Assembly: GCF_910592395.1 (NCBI RefSeq)
Contig: NC_088311.1
Location: 13,706,501 to 13,770,500, forward strand
Source: Lineus longissimus
Taxonomy: Eukaryota > Nemertea > Pilidiophora > Heteronemertea > Lineidae
DNA: 64,000 bases
Direction of reading: 5' to 3'
Position numbers and translations under genes: made by a program. Numbering within the stretch: the first letter of the stretch is position 1; each line of letters opens with the position of its first letter. Positions 42,185-53,090 of the stretch are shown piece after piece. The notes under the pieces are model-generated. The model saw nothing but the letters and a program-made list of their open reading frames with translations, searched no databases and had not been told where the DNA came from.

Positions 42185-43830
42185 AGTTTGATATCACACA
42201 GGTTTTTGATTTGACCTACTTTTCAAGGTCACAGAGGTCAAATGGTGTAAGTGAGCTATTTGTGAGGGTTTCTAACCTCTAAAGCTATGAACTTGAAACT
42301 TGGTACACATGACCCCATATGTCAGATAATCTCTGACGCTGAATTTTGCATCAATCTGAATCTCGATTTTGTCACCAGGGAGCAAAAACTGAAAAGGTCA
42401 AAGTACTCTATCTCGCATATTAGTATTTTTATGGTAGGTACTTTGGGCCATGATACATCACCTTGCATAGACTTTTCAAGATCACAGAGATCAAAGTTCA
42501 AAATTTCGCTAAATGAGGCACATTTCTTTACTATTTGACATGGTCCCTTCGAATTTGATGTAGAGACACCTATTTGGTAAATGAGTTACCTATGGTCACT
42601 ATAATAGTGATACATAAGTGCAGCAGCTTATTGTCCCCGGGAGCTTGTGTAGGGGGACATGGTATTAGTACATGGCACCAACTTTGTGCTTGTTTCAACC
42701 CTACAGCTTCTAAACGACTCAAGCAATTTAATCGATATTTGGTGGAAGGAGTGAAGGACATCTGAAGATGTGTCCCACTAAAAATCATCTCGGTTAGATT
42801 TCCGGCCTGGCCAGTAGGTGGCAAAATGTTGCGCCGCTCGCCGCTCACCGGACGCACGTTTCCCTTCCGCTCTATAACTTCTGAACGACAAAATATTTTG
42901 GATTGAAATTTGGTGTGCTATTAGAGGGTAGGACAAAGGTGTGTCGCGTTAAAAAATCGGCTGAGTTTTATTCTTGATTTGGCCACCAGGGGGCCAAAAC
43001 AAAAAACACATAAAGTGTTAGAACTCGCTTAATATTCATCTGATCTTTACCAAATTTTTATGGTAGACTAAGCCAACAAAGGTACATGATATATCACCCG
43101 GGCTTTTAGTTTCTTCCATTCTTCTGCCCTATAGGGGGCACTTCCTGAAAATCATGAAAATTCCCTTACGCTTTGTGACTTCTGAACGACAAAATATTTT
43201 GGATTGAAATTTCGTGTGCTGATAGAGGGTAGGACAAAGGTGTGTCGCGTTAAAAAATCGGCTGAGTTTTATTCTTGATTTGGCCACCAGGGGGCCAAAA
43301 CAAAAAACACATAAAGTGTTAGAACTCGCTTAATATTCATCTGATCTTTACCAAATTTTTATGGTAGACTAAGCCAACAAAGGTACATGATATATCACCC
43401 GGGCTTTTAGTTTCTTCCATTCTTCTGCCCTATAGGGGGCACTTCCTGAAAATCATGAAAATTCCCTTACGCTTTGTGACTTCTGAACGACAAAATATTT
43501 TGGATTGAAATTTCGTGTGCTGATAGATGGTGGGCCGAAGGTGTGTCGCGTCGAAAAATCAGCCGGGTTTCATTCTCGATTTGGCCACCAGGGGTCCAAA
43601 ACCAAAAACTTATAAATTGTTAGAAATCGCTCAATATTTCTCCGATCTTTACCAAATCTTTATGGTAGACTAGGCTCACAAAGGAACACAATATATATCT
43701 CCCGAGTTTTTAGTTTCATACATTTTTCTGCCCCAGAGGGGGCACTTCCTGAAAATCATGAAAATTCCCTTCCGCTCTGTTACTTCTGAACGACAAAATA
43801 TTTTGGCTTGAAATTTGGTGTGTCATGTTC
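42185..43830. repeat. Helentron-like modules, including a 301-bp tandem array
   Basis: 42185-42560 is a standard module. From about 42860 the sequence is tandem with period 301: CTGAACGACAAAATATTTTG at 42881, 43182, 43483 and about 43786. The first two units are almost identical; the third and fourth are diverged. Each unit has GGCCACCAGGGGGCC (42981, 43282, then AGGGGTCC in the third) and TTTATGGTAGACTA. Confidence 0.75.
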
Positions 43831-44292
43831 AGTCAATGACAGCCAACAACACCACATGGATTCAAACTATACATTTTTCAAAAAACACCCAACAGCAGCG
43901 GAGGACATTCAACGCTATGCTTGTTTCTTTGGTTACTAGTCTGACACAGTCTGAAGTTAGACTGCCCAGAGAGGTTTTATACAGACTGTATTAAACCTCC
44001 CTCCACTGCCACACCATTTACTTTTTAAAACTGAGCATGCCTCTTCCACATTTTCAAAATGACCCCCTCCCCCATGGAAGGAACGCTAGCAAGGATTAGA
44101 CCTTACAACTCCTCCCCCAAATTTCCTACCTGAATTTCAGACTGAAATGATTGAAATCCCTAAAATGTGACACCCAACTGAACCATAAACTTCAGTCAGT
44201 GACAGCCAACAACAGTACACCACACGGATTCAAACTACGCATTTTTCGAAAAACACCCAACAGCGACGGGGGCATTCAACGCTATGCTTGTT
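43829..44292. repeat. Pair of direct repeats of about 100 bp
   Basis: TTCAGTCAATGACAGCCAAC and what follows (to CAACGCTATGCTTGTT) occurs at 43829-43925 and again, diverged, at 44193-44292. Origin unknown. Confidence 0.5.
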
Positions 44293-45055
44293 GTAAAATG
44301 TACAAACCACAATCTCAAGTTATAGAAATGCTATATTGCTGCCCCTTTTTGGTGCACTAATTGGCAACAGTTATAAATGTACCATGAAGTTGGAGATACG
44401 ACTGATTCACTGACACATCAATCATAATTCTCCGATCATGCATCTCTAAACGCTATTGTTTTAAATGGAGATGTCACAAACACATTGGCTCACATTTGGC
44501 ACACACATACATAGGGAATCTCTCTGTGCGATTCGTTTGGGTATGATTCAATCAAAAAGTATGAATTCCTAGCTTTCAGTTGATATCATCATTTGCATTT
44601 TGCAGCCTTGCATCACAGCACACCATTAACTACAAACCCTGATGCCAAAGCCTTTTCAACATCACTAAAATGTCAATTTTTGTCACGATTCATCGAAAGC
44701 ATTGGTAACAACCCATTCTAAAATATTTGCAGATAATATCATCCCAAAACTTTGGTCCAAGCTTTTTGATAACATCATAGTTAAATGAATGATACTGAAA
44801 TGTTTGTCAAATTAGCCCCTGATGCCTGGACTGCTTGTGTGAGCCAAGATGTTTATGACATCCCGTTTTCAAGGCAATGACGTTCAGTGTGTTGCTAACT
44901 CGAAATAATAGTATATATTTGTCAAATACTCCGAGATCACACAGCATTTGCACATATCTACATCTCCATCGCTGCCCATTCCTGACATACTATCACCAGG
45001 TCACTTGTTTAAGGGCCCTGATGGAGAGGGCTCATTAACACACAACGGTACCGTG
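44293..45055. other. Intronic sequence before the BEL element
   Basis: No gene. Its last 100 bp (about 44956-45055) is the start of the first copy of a tandem duplication whose rest lies right of the BEL element (see 50899-51044). Confidence 0.45.
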
Positions 45056-45434
45056 TGTTGTCCAACTTTCTAAACCTCTCTATTTCTAAACCTCTCTTTT
45101 TTTCTATTCGGTGCTGCCATCTGGCAGTTGCAATTTGGCCACCATTTTAAAACCACAATATTTTCTGCTCTCACCAATTTTCAATCTAAAACCCCCAACT
45201 TCTACACTAAAATTTACTACAAATGTTCCAATCATAACAATTACAATTACCTAAATTCAGTACATCAGTCAAAAGGTCTTTTAGTTGGGTAGGTCCCTAT
45301 TTGGCCCCAATTCTCTGGCCAGCCTAACACTGCCACATTGTCACTGGTCATGCCTTACACCTTTCCATTATAATTAAATAATATTCTTCAAACCATTTCC
45401 TTACTTCAATTTCTGGATGTGCCGGTGCTGCACG
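45056..45434 (+). repeat. BEL 5' LTR
   Basis: Starts TGTTGTCCAACTTTC and ends GGTGCTGCA plus CG. Aligned with 50520-50898, three substitutions are seen in the first 150 bp (TCTAAACC/TCTAGACC, ATATTTTC/ATATTTCC, GCTCTC/GCTTTC). Confidence 0.9.
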
Positions 45435-45987
45435 AAAGGTAAATTTTAAGTGTTATTTATAAAAATTATGCATTAGGCATCATTTCCATTTGCACAGTGC
45501 AGTAGATGCACTCGTGTACATTCATGTACATTGTTCTGTACATTATTTCCATTTTCACAGTGCAGTGGATGCACTCGTGTACATTCATGTACATTGTCCT
45601 GTACATTGGTTGGTAAATTTATTGGCACATGGTTCAGTGTATGCATTCATGTACATCGCCATGTACATTGTCAGCTTTCACTGCTAAAGCCTAGCGAGCT
45701 ACTTGGTGTCGTAGACTTGCCTAAATTTCCAAGCCTATTATTCTAGTAGATCAAAGCCTAACAAGCTATTTGGTCTACTGCTCATTTAACAAAATACATA
45801 TTCTCAAAATCTCAACTTGTCGAGTGACATTGTGGCTTGTGCACCCCATTATAAATTCAAAAATTATCACCCTGGTTCGCCAATTTGCAACTCATGCCCA
45901 TGGGTGACATCGTCGTTACCTAACTTCCGACGGCGCTTCATCAAGCTCTATTCTTAAACCGACTTTTGGCCAAGCTTATGCAACAAC
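45435..45987 (+). other. BEL leader with tandem repeat
   Basis: Untranslated leader. 45478-45680 holds two and a half copies of a 66-bp unit with GCAGTRGATGCACTCGTGTA and CATTCATGTACATTG. I could not match a primer-binding site to a tRNA by eye. Confidence 0.55.
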
Positions 45988-48900
45988 ATGTCTCAGAAAA
46001 AACTCACGTCCCAACTTAAGAAGATGCGCTCAAGCCAGGCAGGAGTTCTTACACGTTGCCTTAATCGAACGACAGAAGCCATGTCTCAAGAGCGGTCGAG
46101 GCGCTATGTTAGCGAGTGCGGCGAGAGTATCGAGACCGCCTTGGAGTCACTAACCCAAACAAACATTTTGTTCGCCTGTCAACTTAACGATCCTGATGAC
46201 ATTAAGGAGGCCGAGGGATGGTTTTTGGCGCGGAAGGAGATTGCTGATCTATGTTTGGCTGAAGTCAAGAAATACTCTAGGAGTAAACATATTCCGTCCG
46301 TTACTAAGGAATCACAAGAGTCAAGTTCTACATCACAAGAGTCGAGTTCTACATCACAAGAGACGAGTTCTACATCACAAGAGACGAGTTCTACATCACA
46401 AGAGACGAGTTCTACATCACAAGAGACAAGTTCCACGTCACACGAGTCAAGTTCTACGTCACACACTTCGACTCGCACAATTTCTTCTCATCGTAGCCAC
46501 CATCGTCATCATCGCTCCGCTCATCCAAAGGATCTCCTGATTGATGATAGTCATAATTACGCTGTTGCACTGCGACGTTATTATACCCTGATGAAGAAGT
46601 TCAGTCAAGATCCAAACTTCAAGCAGATTTACCAGGAAACTCTAAATGGTTACATTGCCCTGGGCCAAGCTAAGAAATCTCCCGCACCAGATCAATCATC
46701 ACCTCGTCTTTGGTACATTCCGCATCACGGCGTCACTAACATCTACAAGCCAGGAAAAGTGAGAGTAGTGTTTGATGCCGCAGCTACATTCCACGACTCC
46801 TCCCTCAATAAGTCATTGCTGACCGGTCCAGATCTGCTCAACAACTTACTTGTTGTTATACAACGCTTCAGACTATAGGCTATAGCCCTGGTTGCCGATA
46901 TCAAAGGATTTTTTCACCAGGTTAAGGTGCCAGATGTCGACTCAGAAGCCTTATGTTTTCTGTGGAAGGAGGACCTACAGAAACCAGGACCCCCCGATAC
47001 ATATCAGATGACCATCCATATTTTCTGGGCAGCCGATTCGCCGACATGCTCGAACTATGCTCTACAACGTACAGCTAGAGACAACGATAAGCAATTCAGC
47101 AAACAGGCAGTAGAAACCGTATTGAGAGATTTTTACATGGATGATTTATCTACATCTGTCGAGGACACTGCTACTGGTATGAATCTTTGCCGGGAGCTGA
47201 TTGAGATGCTAAGATTGGGAGGCTTTCGTCTTTGCCAATGGATGTCAAACAGCAAAGAGGTCATGAAGAGTATCCAGGCTACTGAGAGAGCTGTTCAAGA
47301 TATCGACATCGAATGGGACGCAATAGCCGTGCAGCGCACATTGGGGCTTGGAACATTATGTTGGGGATGGAACATAACGGAAGACTGCTTTATCTACACT
47401 GTCAAGTCAGAGGAAGTTGCATCAACCAAGAGAGAAGTGATCAGCATGGTTAGTTCCATCTTTGACCCATGCGGATTTTTGGCCCCGTTTATCATTCGAG
47501 CCAAATGTCTGGTCCAGGAAATTTGGAAAGCTGGCCTGGACTGGGATGACACGCTGCCGTCAACCTTGCAGAATCAATGGATCGCATGGATGTCAGAACT
47601 GGAGTCATTACATGTCTTTGGATTGCCGAGACACCATCCAGAATTTACCTCCAAGGCTCATGATCTGTCATTTCATCTCTTCTCTCACGCTTCCGAACAT
47701 GCCTTTGGTGCCATTGCCTACATCAGATACATCACTGAAGGAGGCAACATCGTCTGCATCTTCTTAGCAGCCAAGACCCATGTTGCGCCTTTGAAGCCAG
47801 CCTTGTCCATTCCGCGATTGGAGCTGCAGGGAGCAGTTCTAGCCACTAGACTTGCTGAGACACTTGAAAGGGAATTCGAGCCACTTAAAGTCAACAAACA
47901 TTACTGGACAGATTCTACTACCGTACTTCAATACATCGCGAATGAAGCTCGAAGGTTCAAGCCATTTGTAGCCAATCGCATTGCTGAGATAAGAGACCTG
48001 ACGCAGATAGATCAATGGCATTACGTCCCTACGTCAAGTAATCCAGCTGATCATTGCACACGAGGGCTTCCTGCTTCCTGCTTATCTGCCAGTCATGTAT
48101 GGTTTTGTGGTCCTGGGTTCCTGTTGAAGAGCCCAGAGAGCTGGCCCAAGAAAGAAGAGGTGTTGAATCATGCTGCTAGTAATCCTACCAGAATAGATCC
48201 AGAGGTCAAAAGCAAACCAGTCATACTTCAGACGATGGCTTACGACACTGCCAGGGGGGAAGCGCTCCTCAGGAATGTTAGGCTCAGCGATTTGGTCGAC
48301 CATACTCATTTCTCATCATGGTCAAGATTGCAAAAATGCACGGCATGGATCCTGAGAGCATTGAGAAATTTCGCATCCCTGATAAGAGACATTAAGCCGA
48401 TCAAGACAGCAGTGCTACTCGTTGAAGAACTGGAGGAAGCTGAGTTTTGTTGGGTCCAGGAAGTTCAAAAGGAGAAGTTCGGCAAGGAAATTGAATCTCT
48501 GAAGATAAATGCACCCGTTGAGAACAAGAGTCGTTTGTCACAACTCTCTCCCTTCTTTGATGGCAGACATCTACGAGTTGGAGGACGCCTGAGAAAAGCC
48601 AACATCCCGTCTGAAGCAAAGCATCAGCTCGTCTTACCAACAGATAATGCAGTTGCGAGACTCTTATTCATTGCCGTACACAAGAGATTGCTACACTGCG
48701 GATGTGAACATCTGATTGCTGAATTACGTCAGAAGTTTTGGCCAGTCAACGCACGAGTCTTAGCAAGAAGACTGATTTCTGAATGCCTGCTGTGTAGGAT
48801 CCGCCGTGCCAAACCTGCAGTTCCCCGCATGGCTGATTTACCATCAAGTCGATTGTCAGTCGCTGCTGGAGCATTCTACCATTCCGGCGTTGACTACTTT

Positions 48901-49710
48901 GGCCCGCTGCAGGTACGAGTCAGAAGAACCACCTTAAAACGATGAGGCTGTCTTTTCACGTGCCTAGGAACGAGAACTGTTCAAATAGAATTGGTGGAGT
49001 CATTGGAGACAGACGATTTCTTACTCTGCTTGAGGAACTTCATCGGTCGCAGAGGCCAGCCCAAGACTCTCCACAGCGATAACGGTACGAACTTCAAAGG
49101 CGCTAATGCAGAGTTGAAACAGTGTCTTCAACGATTGGACCAATCCGAGATCCTCAGCCATCTTACTCCTCAAGGGATACAATGGTATTTCAACCCGCCA
49201 GCAGCTCCTCACTTTGGGGGAGCGTGGGAGAGATTGGTACGCTCCGTCAAGACAGCCTTCAAAGCCACGCTGTCTAAACAAACTGTCGCAGAATCTGTAC
49301 TTAGGACAGCACTCATTGAAGTCGAAGCCACGTTGAATAGTCGGCCATTAACACATAATGGCACCGATCCAAGTGACTTTACTGCTCTCACACCAAACCA
49401 CTTTCTCTTGGGCAGAGCAAGCAATGTTATTCCTGTAGATGAATTCTCCGATCGTGAAATCAAGAGCCGTAGACGTTGGAGACAGTCTCAAGTAGTCGCC
49501 AATCATGTCTGCCAGCGATGGTTAAAGGAATACTTACCGTCTTTAACCCTACGCCATCAGTGGACCCGGGAGCAGAGATCTTTAGCTGTCGGTGACTTGG
49601 TACTGCTAGTGGAGGATGGATTACCGAGAGGAAGCTGGGAATTAGCCCGGGTCGAAGATGTCTGCCCAGGAGATGACGGAAGAATTCGTACTGTCAAAGT
49701 CAAGACCTGA
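45988..49710 (+). pseudogene. pol: BEL/Pao Gag-Pol frame with two in-frame stops
   Basis: One continuous frame of about 1,240 codons apart from TAG at 46876-46878 and TGA at 48943-48945. Order: gag N-terminus (residues 1-110); a Ser/Thr/Glu/Gln seven-residue repeat (ESSSTSQ/ETSSTSQ, about eight copies); a His-rich spacer; then directly the RT (from about residue 178; VVFDAAATFHDSSLNKSLL, catalytic YMDD near 382). The rest of gag and the DUF1758 protease are missing, so an internal deletion fused gag to RT. RNase H-like region with HYWTDSTTVLQYI (about 637); integrase with HHCC finger (HKRLLHCGCEHL, CLLC), core D,D,E (GVDYFGPL, LHSDNGTNFKG, GGAWERLVRSVK) and the C-terminal DUF5641 domain (LRHQWTREQRSLAVGDLVLL). 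Stops and deletion imply it moves, if at all, only in trans. Confidence 0.9.
46318..46465 (+). repeat. 21-bp coding minisatellite in BEL gag
   Basis: Seven to eight tandem copies of CGAGTTCTACATCACAAGAG plus one base, near identical in the middle. They encode a seven-residue Ser/Thr repeat. Confidence 0.9.
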
Positions 49711-50519
49711 AACTCTTCATACGTGCGCCCAGCAGCTAAGTGCTAAGTGCAAAGTGCTGTCACTGAGTGATGTGCTGGTAACCTCTCACTCATATCTAGT
49801 ACCTTTATGACCATACAACTTCAAGGAGTTGTGTGTTGGGACAGTTTCGGAATGTCGGTCCTTGCTCAGCGTTATTTATTGCCTCCTTTCCTGGCCTATA
49901 TCGAATGCTTTACATGGTAAATTGTTATCATGACCTTTTTTCTAGTTCTCAAGTCTCTTCTTGTGAGATTTGAAACTGGTGTTCTTTATGGCTTGGCAGG
50001 GTTGGCTCGGCACACGTAATGTTGAGAGTGGATGGGAGTTTCTGAGGTTGTGCCATATTTGGGACATATGTTGAGTGTTGAATTCACGGACTTTCTAGGA
50101 TTTATGTTAATACGTTGGACTAACTACATTTCTTGCCAGTAAGCTTGAACGTCTCTGACGAACTCTCTAGTACATTCAGTACGGTACATCGCTGTTGAGA
50201 CATTGGAAAACCATGCGCGTGATTGGACTCTACTGAAGCACAGACTCCAAGCTTCGCTGTAAAATATTCGCGCCTTGGTACCACCATAACACATTGGTAC
50301 AGCCTGGCTCAACCAATAGTGATAATGAAACGGTCAACACATTTGGTACAGCCTTACTTAATCAAATGTGATTATGATACGTTTGCGCAATTGGTACAGC
50401 TTCGCCTAACCAATTTCGTTTGTGGTCTTCGTCTTCATGCATCGTCTTTCAGATTCTAGAGCAAATGGGCATTACATTATACATTACGTATAGGCATGAC
50501 TCTGTCAGGGCGGTGGCTA
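49711..50519 (+). other. BEL 3' untranslated region
   Basis: No ORF of note. At 50262-50420 three diverged copies of TTGGTACAGCCTNRCTYAAC follow each other. GGGCGGTGGC just before the 3' LTR may be the polypurine tract. Confidence 0.5.
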
Positions 50520-50898
50520 TGTTGTCCAACTTTCTAGACCTCTCTATTTCTAAACCTCTCTTTTTTTCTATTCGGTGCTGCCATCTGGCAGTTGCAATTT
50601 GGCCACCATTTTAAAACCACAATATTTCCTGCTTTCACCAATTTTCAATCTAAAACCCCCAACTTCTACACTAAAATTTACTACAAATGTTCCAATCATA
50701 ACAATTACAATTACCTAAATTCAGTACATCAGTCAAAAGGTCTTTTAGTTGGGTAGGTCCCTATTTGGCCCCAATTCTCTGGCCAGCCTAACACTGCCAC
50801 ATTGTCACTGGTCATGCCTTACACCTTTCCATTATAATTAAATAATATTCTTCAAACCATTTCCTTACTTCAATTTCTGGATGTGCCGGTGCTGCACT
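50520..50898 (+). repeat. BEL 3' LTR
   Basis: Copy of 45056-45434 with three substitutions. Confidence 0.9.
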
Positions 50899-51044
50899 CC
50901 GTGAATCAGTTGTTCCATCTCTTTACATCTCCATCACAGCCCCTCCTGACTTACTTACACCAGGTCACTTGTTTGAGTGCCCTGATGGAGAGGGCTCATC
51001 AACACACAACGGTACTGTCAGTCAGTTGTTCCATCTCTTTACAG
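50899..51044 (+). repeat. Tandem duplication around the ELP3 splice acceptor
   Basis: GTTGTTCCATCTCTTTACA occurs at about 50911 and again at 51025-51043, the second time as the functional acceptor (TCTTTACAG). The sequence between (CTGACTTACTTACACCAGG ... CACACAACGGTACTGTC) matches 44984-45052 left of the BEL element. So a unit of about 115 bp ending in the acceptor was duplicated, and BEL later landed in the first copy. The duplicated acceptor reads TTACATC and is not usable. Confidence 0.75.
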
Positions 51045-51126
51045 GGCTTTGGTATGTTATTGATGGAAGAAGCTGAGCGTATTGCATTCGATGAACATGG
51101 ATCCATAAAAATGGCTGTGATATCGG
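51045..51126 (+). CDS. ELP3: ELP3 internal exon, acetyl-CoA-binding motif
   Basis: 82 bp, 27 codons plus one base, from TCTTTACAG to GTGAGT. Encodes GFGMLLMEEAERIAFDEHGS then IKMAVISG. With FQHQ from the preceding exon it forms the GNAT Q-x-x-G-x-G acetyl-CoA loop (HQGFG). The last G is split by the next intron, as expected before VGTRNYY in the family. That final exon is not found to the right within the window, so the next intron exceeds 12.8 kb. Confidence 0.94.
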
Positions 51127-51610
51127 GTGAGTATGTATATTATGTATGTATTTACATGTATTTTTCTAAATGATAATCACTTATGGCTGGCCCCAAGGGG
51201 GACTATAGGCAGGAGCAGAGGGGCTAATTTGGCTAATCTTCAGGTGACTAGTATACACAGTACGGGCCCTCGGATCAAGTCATATTCAGCACTAAATATA
51301 TTCCTCGTACAAGCGTGAGTCATTTCAACATACTGTGAGATGTGAGAGACAATTTGAGCAATAAAAATGAGGCATTTTTGTCGATCTCGCCTGTTTCTCA
51401 TCGTTTGATGAAGCACCTTGGCTTTGCCGATTAGTTGGCGTTCCCAAAACTCAAGCAAGTCGCAGTGTTTTGCGCACCCAGACTGATCATTCAAATATGT
51501 TCAGTTGCCGTGCGAAGTTGTGACTGTAGAATTGAAAATATCCGAGGCATAACATTTTTGGGAAAGCCTCACGGTGGACATATTCGCGGCAGAATATTTT
51601 CGCGAGTGAA
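51127..51610. other. ELP3 intron start, unassigned
   Basis: No feature recognised. Confidence 0.4.
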
Positions 51611-51611
51611 G

Positions 51612-52180
51612 AATTGTTATGCCCCCGCCAATGCGTAAAGCATGGCGGAGGCATTATGTTTTACCGATGTCTGTCATGCGTTGGGCGTCTGTAAACTTAT
51701 CGTTTCCGCTCATTTTGAGGAGAACGCTTTGAGTGATAACCACGAAACTTTTTTTGTGGGTTGACCTTTACTAAAGGAAGGTTCCTTTTGAAAACCGGTT
51801 CGTTCTGATTCTCATGGCCTCCAGGGCGGCGTGCTTGAAATTGGTTTCCGTCAATTTCGAGGAGAACTGTTCATCAGATCAAATTCATTTTTGCTATGTA
51901 CCTTGATGGTGACTAGGGGAAGGTTCCTTTCGAAAACAGGCTCATTCCGATCGTCAATATGGCCACCAGGGCGTTGTGCTTGAAATCAGTTTCCGTCAAT
52001 TTCGAGGAGAACAGTTCTTCCGATCAAATTTATTTTTGGTATTTGCATTGGGGGTGACTGGAAGAAGGTTCCTTTCGAAAACTGGCTTGTTCTGATTGTC
52101 AATATGGCCACCAGGACGGTGTGCTTGAAATCGGTTTCCGTCAATTGCGAGGAAAACCATTTTTCTCGTCAAATTCATTT
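51612..52180 (+). mobile_element. Hairpin-started repeat, ATGCCCCCGCCA subfamily, copy 1
   Basis: Opens with a hairpin at 51618-51652 (arms ATGCCCCCGCCA and TGGCGGAGGCAT), then GTTTTACCGATGTCTGTC and three modules of about 145 bp marked by GTCAATTTCGAGGAGAAC. Each module has a CCACCAGGGC or CCTCCAGGGC core. The architecture parallels the Helentron-like families, with a different hairpin. Confidence 0.5.
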
Positions 52181-53090
52181 CTATGCCCCCGCCAATTCGT
52201 AATGCATTGCGGAGGAATTATGTTTTACCGATGTCTGTTCGTCCCGTCCATGCGTCTGTCCGGTCTGTGCATCCATTAGCCGTCTGTAAACTTTTCGTTT
52301 TCGCTCATTTTAACGAGAACACTTTGAGTAATAACCATGTAACTTTTTATGTGGGTAGAAAAAGATGACGTGTACAGCAGGCATAACAGACCAATAACTG
52401 TTTCACGATGTGAACTAAACCCAGTCATCTATGACACCAGCTGCCCGGGGTTGTCTGAAAAACACTTCACTTTCCTAATACACCAACTCAATGTGCTCAA
52501 TCAGATTCTTGACTTGGTCACCAGGGGGCCAGAAGCGGAAACCTAAAAAGTGTGATATCTCTCTTATGAGTGACTCGTTTTCGATAACATTTCAATGGTA
52601 GGTTCTCCTAGCTAGGATACATCACATATTATATGGGTTTTTTTCATTTGACCTAGTTTTCAAAGTCACAGGGGTTAAATGGCGTAAATTATCCGTTTGA
52701 GAGTAATTATGGCACGTTTCTTAACCAATTAAGCTATGAAATTGAGATTTGGTGAACATGACTCCCTACATCATGTTAATTCAGACACCGAATTTTGGTC
52801 TAATCTGATACCCGACTTGGCCACCAGGTGGCCAAAACTAAAAAAGGCAAAAAGTGCAATATCTCGCTTTAAAGTGACTTGTTTTTTTCAATCAGTTTTT
52901 TATGGTAGGTACTCAGAGCAAGGATACATCACATATCCTACGACTTTTCGATTTGACTACATTTTCAAGGTCACAGAGGTCAAATGGTGTGAATTGGCTA
53001 TTTGAGTGTAACTAGGGCACATTTCTTAACCGCTAAAGCTATGAACTTGAAATTTGGTACACATGACTCTGTCATGTAACCTCTTGGGGA
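52181..53090 (+). mobile_element. Hairpin-started repeat copy 2 merging into Helentron-like modules
   Basis: A second ATGCCCCCGCCA hairpin start (52183-52211), GTCTGTTCGTCCCGTCCATG, then from about 52500 standard Helentron modules with cores near 52517 and at 52821-52832. The module is cut at about 53090 by the piggyBac relic; its 3' terminus resumes at 54652. Confidence 0.5.

Larger units (their letters stand above)
45056..50898 (+). mobile_element. BEL/Pao LTR retrotransposon, young but internally deleted
   Basis: Two LTRs (45056-45434 and 50520-50898) with only three differences over about 377 bp flank one Gag-Pol frame with two in-frame stops. If each LTR ends two bases after CTGCA, the outer flanks show an exact 5-bp duplication CCGTG (45051-45055, 50899-50903). 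It lacks the later part of gag and the protease. Confidence 0.92.
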
